Source: Paraburkholderia metrosideri (GTDB taxonomy: Bacteria > Pseudomonadota > Gammaproteobacteria > Burkholderiales > Burkholderiaceae). Taken from it: a stretch of 64,000 nt of DNA. Within the stretch, counting starts at the first letter, position 1. The number at the start of each line of letters is the position of its first letter. The notes below the pieces were generated by a model. It saw only the letters and a program-made list of their open reading frames with translations. It ran no database searches and was not told where the DNA came from. The translations under genes were made by a program, and so were the position numbers. Positions 44,375 to 53,453 of this stretch are shown here, in pieces. Location of the stretch: NCBI RefSeq assembly GCF_904848625.1, contig NZ_CAJHCP010000015.1:120990-184989 (forward strand), read 5' to 3'.

Positions 44375-44839
44375 TCACCCGATCCGGATTCATTGGGTCA
44401 GGGAACGTCGGGCCGATTACGTCAGATCTTTTGGCCGCGCTGAACCATAGTCCGATGAAATTGCCGGCAAAGTTATCGTTATTTTCGAACTTTTACTATT
44501 GACTTTAAAAGCGATTTACTCGAATAAATTAATCAGAATTGGCATTCGACTTCATCTGTTTTGGTATCCGTGCGGGCTGGGATATTGATTTTCGGCTAAT
44601 CGTCTAATGCGTAATAGCTACTTTTCGCGAAGTTACCAATGAAGTTTTCCGTCCTAAGAGCGAATCGTGCAAGGCTTACTTTGACTCATTCGTGCGGCTA
44701 GATTCCCGCAAGCGGGTCGTGTTCGAGCAGCGTCAACCCCGAGCGATGAGGTCGTTTTTCCCGGCCGCTTAAGACAGATTCGTGCTCTGCGATCGTCTGG
44801 AAGCCCCGGCGGGGGCGCCTCTACCGAGCTCCGCTCCGA

Positions 44840-44903
44840 GATTTGACAATTTTTAAACGAATTTTTTTGAGACATTTCTTATACTGTCGAAAATTGTCAA
44901 ATC
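44840..44903. promoter_or_regulatory. Perfect 14-bp inverted repeat with arms 50 bp apart
   Basis: GATTTGACAATTTT at 44840-44853 is repeated exactly in reverse complement at 44890-44903, with 36 AT-rich nt between. Each arm holds TTGACA reading inward. A TATACT lies at 44880-44885. It may be a double operator, a cruciform or a long-loop hairpin. Confidence 0.6.
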
Positions 44904-44905
44904 CT

Positions 44906-44932
44906 GAATTTGCGCAACAGATGCGCAAGTTC
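44906..44932. other. 11-bp hairpin next to the inverted repeat
   Basis: GAATTTGCGCA (44906-44916) pairs with TGCGCAAGTTC (44922-44932) with one G-U pair, around a 5-nt loop. It starts two nt after the right arm of the 14-bp inverted repeat, making one compact structured block. Confidence 0.6.
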
Positions 44933-45264
44933 AGTGAGACGCAGGCAGACGGGGCCATTGCTACGCGAGCGAGACCAACCGGTTCGTCCACGGACTAGCG
45001 TATCCGACACGAATTGGGACATGAAATAATCGGCACAATAATGATCAGAGATTCAAAGGCCGTCTTATCAGCATTTATTTCGATGGCTGCCAGGTGCCAC
45101 TGCCATAGCGTTAAACCGGATAGGGAACGGAGATCACCCGCTGTTAAATGGGCAGAGGGAGAATGATGCAAGGACGGGAGGGCTCGTGCCGACAGAAAAA
45201 TGTCGAAGATCGGCCGGCCAACCGCTCACCAGTTACGTAGGACGATGTCGCGTTGCGGGGATTT

Positions 45265-46002
45265 ATGAGAATTGCTGTCCTGGATGACGATTCGGCTCAA
45301 GCCGATCTTGTTTGCCAAACGCTGTCGGCGGAGGGGCACATCTGTCACGCGTACGGCGCGGGACGCGAACTGGTACGGCAGCTGCGGCGCCAGACTTACG
45401 ATCTGCTGTTGCTCGACTGGAACGTCCCCGACATGTCGGGCGAAGAAGTGCTGCGCTGGGTTCGCGAAAGCGTGTCCGACCGCTTGCCAGTGCTGTTCAT
45501 TACCAGTCGTGGCCACGAAACCGACATCACGTCGATTCTGAACACCGGCGCGGACGATTACCTCGTCAAGCCGGTGTCGGGTCCGGTATTGCGGGCGCGG
45601 GTCGCCTCGCTGTTGCGCCGCGCGTACTTTCTCAAACCGCCGGCGTCGAAAGAAGTGTTCGGCGAATTCGAATTCGACCTGGGCGCCAGACAGGTGCTGG
45701 TGGGTGGCACCCAGATCGCGCTGACGCATAAGGAGTTCGAACTCGCGTTGCTGCTGTTTCAGCATCTGAGCCGGCCGCTGTCGCGCGCGCATATTCTCGA
45801 CGTGATCTGGAAGCAGGCAACCGACATCCCGTCGCGCACCATGGACACCCACGTGTCGATGCTGCGCAGCAAGCTAGGCCTGCGTCCGGAGCGCGGTTAC
45901 CGCCTCGTCCCGATTTACGGCTATGGCTACCGGCTGGAGCGGATCGAATCCGACCCGCAGGGGATCCCGGCGGACGAACGCCCAGTAGCGGGGGACGCGT
46001 GA
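45265..46002 (+). CDS. OmpR-family response regulator
   Basis: The 245-residue regulator has a receiver domain at 1-118, with the acidic pocket at Asp7-9, the phosphoacceptor Asp51 in LLLLDWNVPDM and the conserved Lys in DYLVKP. A winged-helix OmpR DNA-binding domain follows at about 130-230 (LTHKEFELALLLFQHL, RTMDTHVSMLRSKL). ATG 45265 has GGGG upstream. It overlaps the FecR gene by four bases (GTGA), and the CHASE2 kinase two genes downstream is its likely partner. Confidence 0.93.
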   Translation: MRIAVLDDDSAQADLVCQTLSAEGHICHAYGAGRELVRQLRRQTYDLLLLDWNVPDMSGEEVLRWVRESVSDRLPVLFITSRGHETDITSILNTGADDYLVKPVSGPVLRARVASLLRRAYFLKPPASKEVFGEFEFDLGARQVLVGGTQIALTHKEFELALLLFQHLSRPLSRAHILDVIWKQATDIPSRTMDTHVSMLRSKLGLRPERGYRLVPIYGYGYRLERIESDPQGIPADERPVAGDA

Positions 46003-47480
46003 CGTTTTCCGTGAAGGCGGTGCAAGGTAGGGCGGGTCGGTTGGATAAGCGGGTTGGCCGGGCGGGGGCATGGCTGGTTGCGGCGGGGCTGCTCGCGCTG
46101 AGCGGCTGGGTGCCGGTCTCCGCGCAGACTCACATACAGGCTAAAACCGGGTTCGCTCCGAAACATCGCGTCAGCGCGACCTCCCCGGCGTATGTCTCTT
46201 ACACCACGCATGACGGAGACACGCTGTATGAAATCGCGGGCCGTTACCTGAGCGATTCGGCCGACTGGACGCTGCTAAGTCGTCTGAATCGTGTGCCCGC
46301 ACCTCGCCGCCTGCCGGCCGGCATCGCGCTGCTTTTGCCGGCGGCAAAGCTCAAACAGGACCCGGAGTCGGCTCACGTGATCGCGACCAGCGGAGCGGTC
46401 GACCACGCGTTCGGCAAGAACGCCTACGTGCCGGTCACGCAAGCGACGATTCTCGGCGAAGGCGACCGTATCCGCACCGGAGCGGACGGTTTTGTGACGC
46501 TGGAGTTGCCGGACGGCTCGCACATCACCGTTGCGCACGACGGCGAACTCGATATCGGCACGTTGCGACGTACCGTGCTGACCGGCGCGGGCGATCGCAT
46601 TCTCGATCTGCAACGCGGCGAAGTCGAAAGTCAGGTTACGCACGCGACCCGCACGGACGACCGCTTCCAGATCCGCTCGCCGTCGGTGGTGGCGGGCGTG
46701 CGCGGCACGCGTTTCAAGGTGGCTTACAACGGCGATGCGCAAAGCACCAACGTGGAAGTGATCGAAGGCGCAGTCGGCGTCGATCCGTCGACGCTGGACG
46801 GGACCGGGCGCAAGGCTGCGGCGCCGCTGCCCGGTGTACCGCTGCAGGCATCCGCGCAACTCGTCAAGGCGAGCTTCGGCAATGTCACCCGAACTGGCGG
46901 CACGGTCGGCGAGCCGGTCGAGCTGTTGCCGCCGCCCGCGCTCGTCAAGCCCGAACGGGTGCAGGACGGCAAGACGGTCGCGTTCGAGCTCGTGCCGTCC
47001 GCCCAGGCCGTGGGTTACCGCGTGCAGATCGCCCGTGACGCCGACCAGCTCGACCTGATCCGCGACCTGCGCGTGAGCGCCCCGCATGCGGATTTCGGCG
47101 ATCTGCCCGAGGGCACGTATTTCGTTCGCATCGCGGCGACCGATAGCCATGGCCTCGACGGACTGCCCCAGGTGTATGCGTTCGAACGTCGTCAGTTCGG
47201 CTTGTCCGCATCGGCCGCGCCGCGCGCGGGGAGCCGCGGGTATCAGTTCCGCTGGCTGGTCAGTCGAACCCATGTCGACACGCATTTCCGTTTCGTGCTC
47301 GGTGCGACGGCGGATCTGCTTCACCCGATCGTCGATCGCACGGATCTGTCGGGCAACGAGCTGACCATCAGCGATCTGCCGGCGGGCGTGTACTACTGGA
47401 CCATCATTGGCGAGCAGTTCGAGAACGGTCGCTTCTACGAAACCGGCAGCGCGGTCCGTTCGTTTACGGTGGCCCGTTGA
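45999..47480 (+). CDS. FecR-domain protein with LysM, periplasmic
   Basis: The 493-residue product starts at GTG 45999 and has a signal peptide ending near VSAQT. A LysM-type segment (about 66-113, YTTHDGDTLYEIAGRYL) may bind peptidoglycan. A FecR domain (about 155-260, GDRIRTGADGFVTLELPDGS, then SVVAGVRGTRFKV) follows, with beta-sandwich repeats after it. This FecR type is not an anti-sigma factor: it lacks the cytosolic N-terminal domain and sits in a two-component operon. It may act as periplasmic sensor or ligand of the CHASE2 kinase encoded next. Confidence 0.88.
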   Translation: MTFSVKAVQGRAGRLDKRVGRAGAWLVAAGLLALSGWVPVSAQTHIQAKTGFAPKHRVSATSPAYVSYTTHDGDTLYEIAGRYLSDSADWTLLSRLNRVPAPRRLPAGIALLLPAAKLKQDPESAHVIATSGAVDHAFGKNAYVPVTQATILGEGDRIRTGADGFVTLELPDGSHITVAHDGELDIGTLRRTVLTGAGDRILDLQRGEVESQVTHATRTDDRFQIRSPSVVAGVRGTRFKVAYNGDAQSTNVEVIEGAVGVDPSTLDGTGRKAAAPLPGVPLQASAQLVKASFGNVTRTGGTVGEPVELLPPPALVKPERVQDGKTVAFELVPSAQAVGYRVQIARDADQLDLIRDLRVSAPHADFGDLPEGTYFVRIAATDSHGLDGLPQVYAFERRQFGLSASAAPRAGSRGYQFRWLVSRTHVDTHFRFVLGATADLLHPIVDRTDLSGNELTISDLPAGVYYWTIIGEQFENGRFYETGSAVRSFTVAR

Positions 47481-47557
47481 CGCTGGTAGATTCACAGGGC
47501 CAGCGCGTGTACCGGATGCGCCGGCCCGCTCCCTGCTGGCTTTGACACACACGACCA

Positions 47558-50038
47558 TTGCCGACTAGCTCCACGCGCCTGAGCCTCGATCCGCGCGCCC
47601 GTCTTGGGCGGCGTGCGGGGCGGCGTTTCCTGATCGAATGGACGGCGATCGGATGTCTCGGCCTCGCGGTAATTCTCTTCAGTGCGCTCGGCCGCTTGAG
47701 CGCGAGCGTCGACCATCTGGTCTATGACCGTTTCCTGAGTCTGAAGACGCAGCCTTTGCGGCCCGACATCGTCGTGATCGAAATCGACAATGCGAGCGTC
47801 GTGCAACTCGGGCGGTGGCCGTGGCCGCGCAGCGTCCACGCAAGGTTGCTCGAGCAACTCGCCAGCGCAAAACCGGCGGCGGTCATTTACGACGTGCTGT
47901 TCACCGAGGCCAATGCCGACGATGCGGAGTTGGCCCGCGCCGTCGCGCTGAGTCCGACCTATCTGCCCGTGCTGCTGACGTCGCCCGACGGCACTGGGCG
48001 ACGCGTCGTGGTCGAGCCGGTCACGCCTCTCGCGCAGGTGGCGGCTGGACTTGGTCACATCAATTTCGAAGTGGACAGCGACGGCATCGTGCGCAGCGTC
48101 GCGCAATTCGAGGGCGATGCGGATTCGCGCTGGCCGCAATTGATGGTGCGGGTCGCGCAGGCGGTCGAACGCGGCGCGTTGCGGCTCGGGTCTGCACAGG
48201 CGACGGCAGTTCGCATCGCTGCCGATGACGGCGGCGAAGGCCGCTTCCTGATCCCGTTCGGTCCGAATACCGAGAATTTCACGAGATTGAGCTTCGCGAG
48301 CGTGCTCGACGGCAACGTGCCAGTTGACCAGTTGCGCGGCCGCATCGTGCTGATCGGCGTGACCGCGTCCGGTTTGTACGACCGCTTTGCGACGCCGGTA
48401 TCCGGCGATCTCGGTCCGCTACCCGGCGTGTACATCCATGCGAATGTGCTCAATACGCTGCTGTCCGGTCGTGAGATCGAACCGGCCGAACCGTGGGTGC
48501 TGTTCGTGGTGTCACTGGTCCCGCTGGCCGTGTTGCTGGCGGGATTCCTGGTGTTGTCGCCGCGTCGCTCGCTGCTGTTGACTGCCGGGCTGGGCCTGCT
48601 CGCGATGGCCGGCAGCGCCGCGTTGCTATACGGCGCGCGGCTCTGGATGTCGCCGGTGCCGGCTATGCTCGGGTTGGTGGTCGTCTATCCGATCTGGAAC
48701 TGGCGACGCCTCGAAATGACGATGGCCTATCTGCGCCGCGAACTTCAGCGTGTCGCCGACGAGCCCCATCTGCTGCCCGAGGCGCCACAGCGTCGCCGGG
48801 AGTTCGGCGGTGACGTGCTGGAGCAGCAAATGGCGTTGATGGCGCAGGCGGCGCAGCGCGTGCAGGATATGAAGCGCTTCGTCTGGGACAGCCTCGACAG
48901 CATGCCTGAGCCGATCCTGGTGAGCGATGTGCGCGGCGTGGTGCTCCTGTCGAACCATGCAGCCAAAGCGCATTTCGCTCGCGTCGGGGCGCCGCTGCCG
49001 GACGGCCGGTTGATGAAGGACGTGCTCGGCGGCCTGACGCTCGTCAAGACCATCGACCGCGGCGCGCCGTCCGACGCCGAACACAATCTGCTCGCGCATG
49101 CGCAGTGGCCCGCGCTACTCGATCCGGCGCGCGGCGAATTTGCAGCGCTGATGGCGCAAGGCGTCGAAGTGCGCGATGCGGGCGAACGCGACTATCTGCT
49201 GCGCTATGCGACCTGCACCAATGCGCAAGGCGAGACGACCGGCTGGATCGCGGGTCTCGTCGATGTGTCTGCGCTGCATGCGGCCGAGCGTCAACGGGAA
49301 GACGCATTGCGGCTGCTGTCGCACGATATGCGTTCGCCGCAGGCGTCGATACTGGCACTGGTCGAGATCGAGCGGACCCGCAGCGAACCGGCGCTCGCGC
49401 AGGGGCTGCTGGAGCGGATCGCGCGCTATGCGCAGCGCGCGCTCACACTTGCCGACGATTTCGTGCAACTGGCGCGCGCCGAGTCGCAGGCCTATGCGCT
49501 TGAACCGATCAATCTGGCAGAACTGATTATCGATGCCAGCGACGAAGTCTGGCCACAGGCGCACGCCAAGCGGATTACGTTGCAGACGGACACTGGCGAT
49601 AGTGGCGCGGACGGCGACGGCCACTGGATCTGCGCGGACCGTTCTCTGATGACGCGCGCGCTCGTCAACATTCTGAACAACGCGGTCAAATACAGTCCGC
49701 CGGATACGCAGATTGTCTGCAGCGTGACGGGGCCGGGTCCGGGATCGGCAGCGGTGCCCGTGGCGGCAAGGCGTGTGACATGCACGATCCGCGATCAGGG
49801 CTATGGCATTCCGAAGGAGCAGCAGGCGGCGCTATTTGAGCGCTTCCGGCGTTTTCATACGACCGAGCGGCCGGAGGTCGGCGGCGCAGGACTTGGGATG
49901 GCATTCGTCAAGACCGTGGTGACGCGTCACGGCGGTGACGTCGACGTGATCAGCGCGCCAGGCGAAGGCACGGCGTTCACGATTCATTTGCCGGTATTCG
50001 ACGATACGCAACCGGACGCGGCAGAAAGGCTGCATTGA
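47558..50038 (+). CDS. CHASE2-domain sensor histidine kinase
   Basis: The 826-residue kinase has an N-terminal membrane helix (about 25-48) and an extracytoplasmic CHASE2 domain at about 50-310 (VVIEIDNASVVQLGRWPWPR). Then come three membrane helices at about 310-385, a PAS-like region at about 430-545, a HisKA domain with His589 in LLSHDMRSP, and an HATPase domain (NILNNAVKYS; DQGYGIPKEQ; GGAGLGMAF). TTG 47558 is the only usable start because a stop lies just upstream. It likely phosphorylates the response regulator two genes before it. Confidence 0.92.
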   Translation: MPTSSTRLSLDPRARLGRRAGRRFLIEWTAIGCLGLAVILFSALGRLSASVDHLVYDRFLSLKTQPLRPDIVVIEIDNASVVQLGRWPWPRSVHARLLEQLASAKPAAVIYDVLFTEANADDAELARAVALSPTYLPVLLTSPDGTGRRVVVEPVTPLAQVAAGLGHINFEVDSDGIVRSVAQFEGDADSRWPQLMVRVAQAVERGALRLGSAQATAVRIAADDGGEGRFLIPFGPNTENFTRLSFASVLDGNVPVDQLRGRIVLIGVTASGLYDRFATPVSGDLGPLPGVYIHANVLNTLLSGREIEPAEPWVLFVVSLVPLAVLLAGFLVLSPRRSLLLTAGLGLLAMAGSAALLYGARLWMSPVPAMLGLVVVYPIWNWRRLEMTMAYLRRELQRVADEPHLLPEAPQRRREFGGDVLEQQMALMAQAAQRVQDMKRFVWDSLDSMPEPILVSDVRGVVLLSNHAAKAHFARVGAPLPDGRLMKDVLGGLTLVKTIDRGAPSDAEHNLLAHAQWPALLDPARGEFAALMAQGVEVRDAGERDYLLRYATCTNAQGETTGWIAGLVDVSALHAAERQREDALRLLSHDMRSPQASILALVEIERTRSEPALAQGLLERIARYAQRALTLADDFVQLARAESQAYALEPINLAELIIDASDEVWPQAHAKRITLQTDTGDSGADGDGHWICADRSLMTRALVNILNNAVKYSPPDTQIVCSVTGPGPGSAAVPVAARRVTCTIRDQGYGIPKEQQAALFERFRRFHTTERPEVGGAGLGMAFVKTVVTRHGGDVDVISAPGEGTAFTIHLPVFDDTQPDAAERLH

Positions 50039-50073
50039 TGACCCACGAACACGAAACAGATCGAAACGGAAAG

Positions 50074-50685
50074 ATGGCAAAAGTACTTTTGATGAGCGCC
50101 GCGATGGTCGTGGCGGCGGGTCTCGCTGGCTGCGCGGGTTTGAGCACCGACGTGCATGCGGGCGGCCCGACCAATTCCGCGGTCGTGTTGCAACGCGGGT
50201 CGACCTATACGATGACGCGCTTGCCGGTGCAGGATGCGAGTGCCGACCAGCCGCCATTCGTAACGCTGCTGCGTGACGAACTGGCGAAGCGCGGCTTTAC
50301 CGACACGGCGGACAAGTCCGCGCAGTATCTGTTGTCGATTGCGTACGATACGCGGCCCGCCGCGATCGAGGTCGGCGTGAAGGACTGCGCGCCCGCCGAC
50401 TGCGACATCACGCCCGCCGCCCCGTTCTCGTTGTTCGGCTCACGCGCATACCGGCATGCATTGACGCTGCGGTTCTTCGATCGCGCGAGCGGCGAGGAGC
50501 GTTATAAGGTCAGCGCGGTGACCGTCGATCGCGATGCGGACCCGCTGCATGCGATGCCCGCGCTTGTGAAAAGCGCGCTGGCGAAGTTTCCTTTCGATGC
50601 GCCACCCGACTGGCGCGTGAAACTCCGCGTGGATAAAACGAGCGGCGCGGCGGATGTGATTTCTGTGAAGCCGCTTCAGCGGTAG
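50074..50685 (+). CDS. DUF4136 lipoprotein
   Basis: The 203-residue product has a lipoprotein signal with lipobox LAGC (Cys20). A DUF4136-type domain follows: an early YTMTRLP strand, LLRDELAKRGFTDT, ADKSAQYLLSIAYD and a C-terminal LRFFDRASGEERYKVSA. These proteins are outer-membrane or periplasmic lipoproteins of unknown function. ATG 50074 gives a compact signal peptide. An ATG at 50038 overlapping the kinase stop would add a charged 12-residue extension. It is the last gene of the two-component operon. Confidence 0.8.
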   Translation: MAKVLLMSAAMVVAAGLAGCAGLSTDVHAGGPTNSAVVLQRGSTYTMTRLPVQDASADQPPFVTLLRDELAKRGFTDTADKSAQYLLSIAYDTRPAAIEVGVKDCAPADCDITPAAPFSLFGSRAYRHALTLRFFDRASGEERYKVSAVTVDRDADPLHAMPALVKSALAKFPFDAPPDWRVKLRVDKTSGAADVISVKPLQR

Positions 50686-50811
50686 AGCGCACGATCAATG
50701 TGCGAACGCACGCGGGAGCGTGTCGAGGCCCGTGGTTTTCAAGGCGGGCATCGTGTCGGCAAGCGGCAAGCGGCAAGCGGTATGCGGTACGCGATGGATG
50801 CTGAGTGTGTG

Positions 50812-50853
50812 CCGCCACCGCCACCGCCACCGCCACCGCCACCGCCACCGCCA
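50812..50853. repeat. Hexanucleotide repeat (CCGCCA)7
   Basis: Seven perfect CCGCCA units are followed by one variant (CCGTCA). The array lies in the 193-nt gap after the DUF4136 gene and 26 nt past the bluB stop. A short CGGCAAG repeat lies just before it, near 50757-50780. Confidence 0.85.
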
Positions 50854-50878
50854 CCGTCAATGCAACGTGATTGCGCGG

Positions 50879-51538
50879 CTACTTCGCTGCATCGCCATCC
50901 GCCGGCCAGCGGTTTTCAAACACACATTCGGCAAGCGGCATGCGGCTCGCCCAACGCTCCGTTTCCAGCATCGGCTCGCTGTAAAACTCATCGACATGGC
51001 CGAGGCAAAGTATTGCCACCGGTCGCGCGCCGTTGGGCATGTGCAGCAGTTCTCGCACCGTATCGACATCGAACAGCGATACCCAGCCCATTCCCAGCCC
51101 TTCCGCCCGCGCGGCCAGCCACAGGTTCTGGATCGCGCACGCGACCGACGCGAGGTCCATCTCCGGCAACGTCCGGCGGCCGAAAATATGCCGCTCGCGG
51201 CCGTCCATCAGCGCCATCACCAGCACTTCGGCGCATTCCAGCATGCCTTCCACTTTCAGCTTCATGAACTCTTCGCGACGTTTGCCGAGCGCGTCGGCGG
51301 TGGCGATCCGTTCGCTTTCGACTGTCGCGTGCAAGGCCGTGCGCAAGCCCGCCTCGGTAATGCGCATGATCCGCCACGGTTGCATGAAGCCGACGCTCGG
51401 CGCGTGATGCGCGGCGTCGAGCAGGCGTTGCAATACGGCCGGATCGACCGGATCGCGGACGAAATGGCGCATGTCGCGGCGTTCGTAAATCGCGCGATAA
51501 ACGGCGTCGCGCTCGGAATCGTTAAAAGGCTTCGCCAT
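50879..51538 (-). CDS. bluB: 5,6-Dimethylbenzimidazole synthase
   Basis: The 219-residue enzyme is a nitroreductase-fold flavoprotein that breaks down FMN with oxygen to form the lower ligand of B12. BluB features are the FMN-contact RRDMRHFVRDPV start, APSVGFMQPWR, and a GMGWVSLFDVD block near 160. ATG 51538 overlaps the cobB end by 17 nt, so the two are coupled. Its presence marks aerobic synthesis of true cobalamin. It is the last gene of the minus-strand cob operon. Confidence 0.92.
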   Translation of the reverse strand: MAKPFNDSERDAVYRAIYERRDMRHFVRDPVDPAVLQRLLDAAHHAPSVGFMQPWRIMRITEAGLRTALHATVESERIATADALGKRREEFMKLKVEGMLECAEVLVMALMDGRERHIFGRRTLPEMDLASVACAIQNLWLAARAEGLGMGWVSLFDVDTVRELLHMPNGARPVAILCLGHVDEFYSEPMLETERWASRMPLAECVFENRWPADGDAAK

Positions 51539-52847
51539 GGAACAGGGCGGCCGTGAAGGCCGGGTTGGAGGGCCAGTAAGCGTGCATATAGGTTGCCACG
51601 ATCGATCCCGCGCGATAGACGGCCTCGCCGGGGGCATCGCCATTTGGCCGGGTGGCTGAGCGCAGCGGGACGAGCGGCGTGTTCAGCGTCGAGTAATGAA
51701 AGGTATGGCCGGTCAGCGGGCCGTGCGGGCCGTCGATCTGCTGCATGCCGAGTGCGGTGAAACGGCTCCGCATCGTCGCATGGCCGGGTAACAGGCCGAG
51801 CATCGGCGTGCTGACGCGTTGCGTGTCGGTCAATCCTTCAAGCAGGTAGAGCATCCCGCCACATTCGGCGACGACCGGTTTGCCCGCTGTCGCATGGCGT
51901 CGGATCGACGCGGCGCTGCGCAGGTTGCCGGCCAGCGTGCGCGCGTGCAATTCCGGGTAGCCGCCGGGCAGATAGAGCGCGTGTGCGTCGGCGGGCAAAG
52001 CTTCGTCGGCGAGCGGCGAGAAGTAGTCGAGCTGAGCGCCCAGTGATTCCAGCAACGCGACGTTAGCCGGATAGATGAACGAAAACGCGGCATCGCGTGC
52101 GATGGCGATCCGTTTGCCTTCCAGAAGGCGCGGCAATACCTCGAGCGTGGGGGCGCCGAAATCGACCGGTGGCGGCAGAGCGGTCAGCGTGGTGTGCGCG
52201 AGCGTATCGGCGGCACGGGCGAGGCGCGCGTCGAGGTCATCGATCTCGGCTGCCTGAAGCAAGCCGAGGTGGCGATCGGGCAGCGCGATTTCGTCGCTGG
52301 CGGTGATGTGTCCGCACCAGCGCAAGCCGGGCGGCAACGCTTCCTGAAGCATCTGCGCATGCCTCGCGGAACCGACGCGATTCGCGAGCACACCATGGAA
52401 CGGCACCTCGGGCCTGAATCGCGCGAGCCCGAAAGCGATCGCGCCGAAAGTCTGCGCCATCGATTTCGCCGAAATCACCGCGAGCACGGGTACGCCGAAC
52501 CTCGTGGCGAGATCGGCGCTGCTCGGCGTGCCGTCGAACAAACCCATCACGCCTTCGATCAGAATCAGATCGGCTTCGGCCGCCGCTTGCGCGAGCAGGC
52601 GGCGGCAGGCTGCTTCACCGACCATCCACAGATCGAGCGACAGCACCGGCGCGCCGCTGGCGCGCGCGAGGATCATCGGGTCGAGAAAATCCGGGCCGGT
52701 CTTGAACACGCGCACGCGTCGCCCCTGCTGCGTGTGATAACGCGCCAGACCCGCGGTGATCGTGGTCTTGCCTTGCCCCGAAGCGGGCGCACTGATGAAC
52801 AGCGCAGGGCACGCCGTGGCGCGAGTCCCGCTGGGCGACCCCGGCAT
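51522..52847 (-). CDS. cobB: Cobyrinate a,c-diamide synthase
   Basis: The 441-residue enzyme amidates the a and c side chains of the corrin ring, using glutamine and ATP. The N-terminal P-loop reads SAPASGQGKTTI near 21-32. The C-terminal class I glutamine amidotransferase domain has its active-site Cys in VVAECGGMLYL, with a late His in the FHYSTL region. The size is standard for the CobB/CbiA family. It follows cobO after three bases and overlaps bluB. Confidence 0.93.
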   Translation of the reverse strand: MPGSPSGTRATACPALFISAPASGQGKTTITAGLARYHTQQGRRVRVFKTGPDFLDPMILARASGAPVLSLDLWMVGEAACRRLLAQAAAEADLILIEGVMGLFDGTPSSADLATRFGVPVLAVISAKSMAQTFGAIAFGLARFRPEVPFHGVLANRVGSARHAQMLQEALPPGLRWCGHITASDEIALPDRHLGLLQAAEIDDLDARLARAADTLAHTTLTALPPPVDFGAPTLEVLPRLLEGKRIAIARDAAFSFIYPANVALLESLGAQLDYFSPLADEALPADAHALYLPGGYPELHARTLAGNLRSAASIRRHATAGKPVVAECGGMLYLLEGLTDTQRVSTPMLGLLPGHATMRSRFTALGMQQIDGPHGPLTGHTFHYSTLNTPLVPLRSATRPNGDAPGEAVYRAGSIVATYMHAYWPSNPAFTAALFHGEAF

Positions 52848-52850
52848 CGC

Positions 52851-53453
52851 TCAGAACTCCACGCCGCGCTGCGCTTTCACGCCTTGCTCGCGGTATGGAT
52901 GCTTGACGATGCGCATTTCGGTGACGAGGTCGGCGGCTTCGATCAGCGCGTCCGGCGCGTGACGGCCGGTCACCACCACGTGCAGCATCGCGGGGCGCGC
53001 GCTCAGCACGGCGAGCACCTCGTCGAGCGGCAGGTACTCGTATTTGAGCACCGTGTTCAGCTCGTCGAGGATCACCATCTGATAATCGCCGCTTTCGATC
53101 ATCCGGCGCGCTTCGTCCCAGCCTTTGCGCGCGGTGGCGATGTCGGCGTCGCGATTCTGGGTGTTCCAGGTGTAGCCGTCGCCCATCGTGACGAAATCGC
53201 AATTCGCGATGGCGCCGAGGAAGTCGCGCTCCGATGTATGCAGCGCACCCTTGATGAACTGCACGACGCCCAGGCGCATCCCGTGTCCCAGCACCCGCAC
53301 GGCCATGCCGAACGCAGCGGTGGTCTTGCCTTTGCCGGTGCCGGTGTTGACGATCAGCAGACCTTTTTCGACGGTGGCGCTGGCCTGTTTCTTCTCATGG
53401 CCTTCGCGCCGGCGCTCGGTCATACGTTGATGCGATTCGGGATCGGTCTTCAT
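52851..53453 (-). CDS. cobO: Cob(I)yrinic acid a,c-diamide adenosyltransferase
   Basis: The 200-residue enzyme adds the 5'-deoxyadenosyl group to the corrin cobalt. The modified P-loop NTGTGKGKTTAAFG (about 36-49), VVQFIKG near 66 and VILDELN near 126 are CobO/BtuR hallmarks. A basic N-terminal arm of about 25 residues is typical. It overlaps cobE by four bases at its start. Its product form is the cofactor NrdJ requires. Confidence 0.95.
   Translation of the reverse strand: MKTDPESHQRMTERRREGHEKKQASATVEKGLLIVNTGTGKGKTTAAFGMAVRVLGHGMRLGVVQFIKGALHTSERDFLGAIANCDFVTMGDGYTWNTQNRDADIATARKGWDEARRMIESGDYQMVILDELNTVLKYEYLPLDEVLAVLSARPAMLHVVVTGRHAPDALIEAADLVTEMRIVKHPYREQGVKAQRGVEF

Larger units (their letters stand above)
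44375..45264. other. Long non-coding region upstream of the response-regulator operon
   Basis: The 890-nt stretch lacks a credible gene and is AT-rich at about 44459-44640. It contains a TTGACT at 44499 without a well-spaced -10, then the inverted repeat at 44840 and the hairpin at 44906. The promoter of the following operon should lie in its right half. Confidence 0.55.

Noticed and set aside
44654..44875. Minus-strand open frame of 73 codons in the long gap
   Set aside because: There is no ribosome site, the composition is unlike the real genes and it overlaps the inverted repeat.
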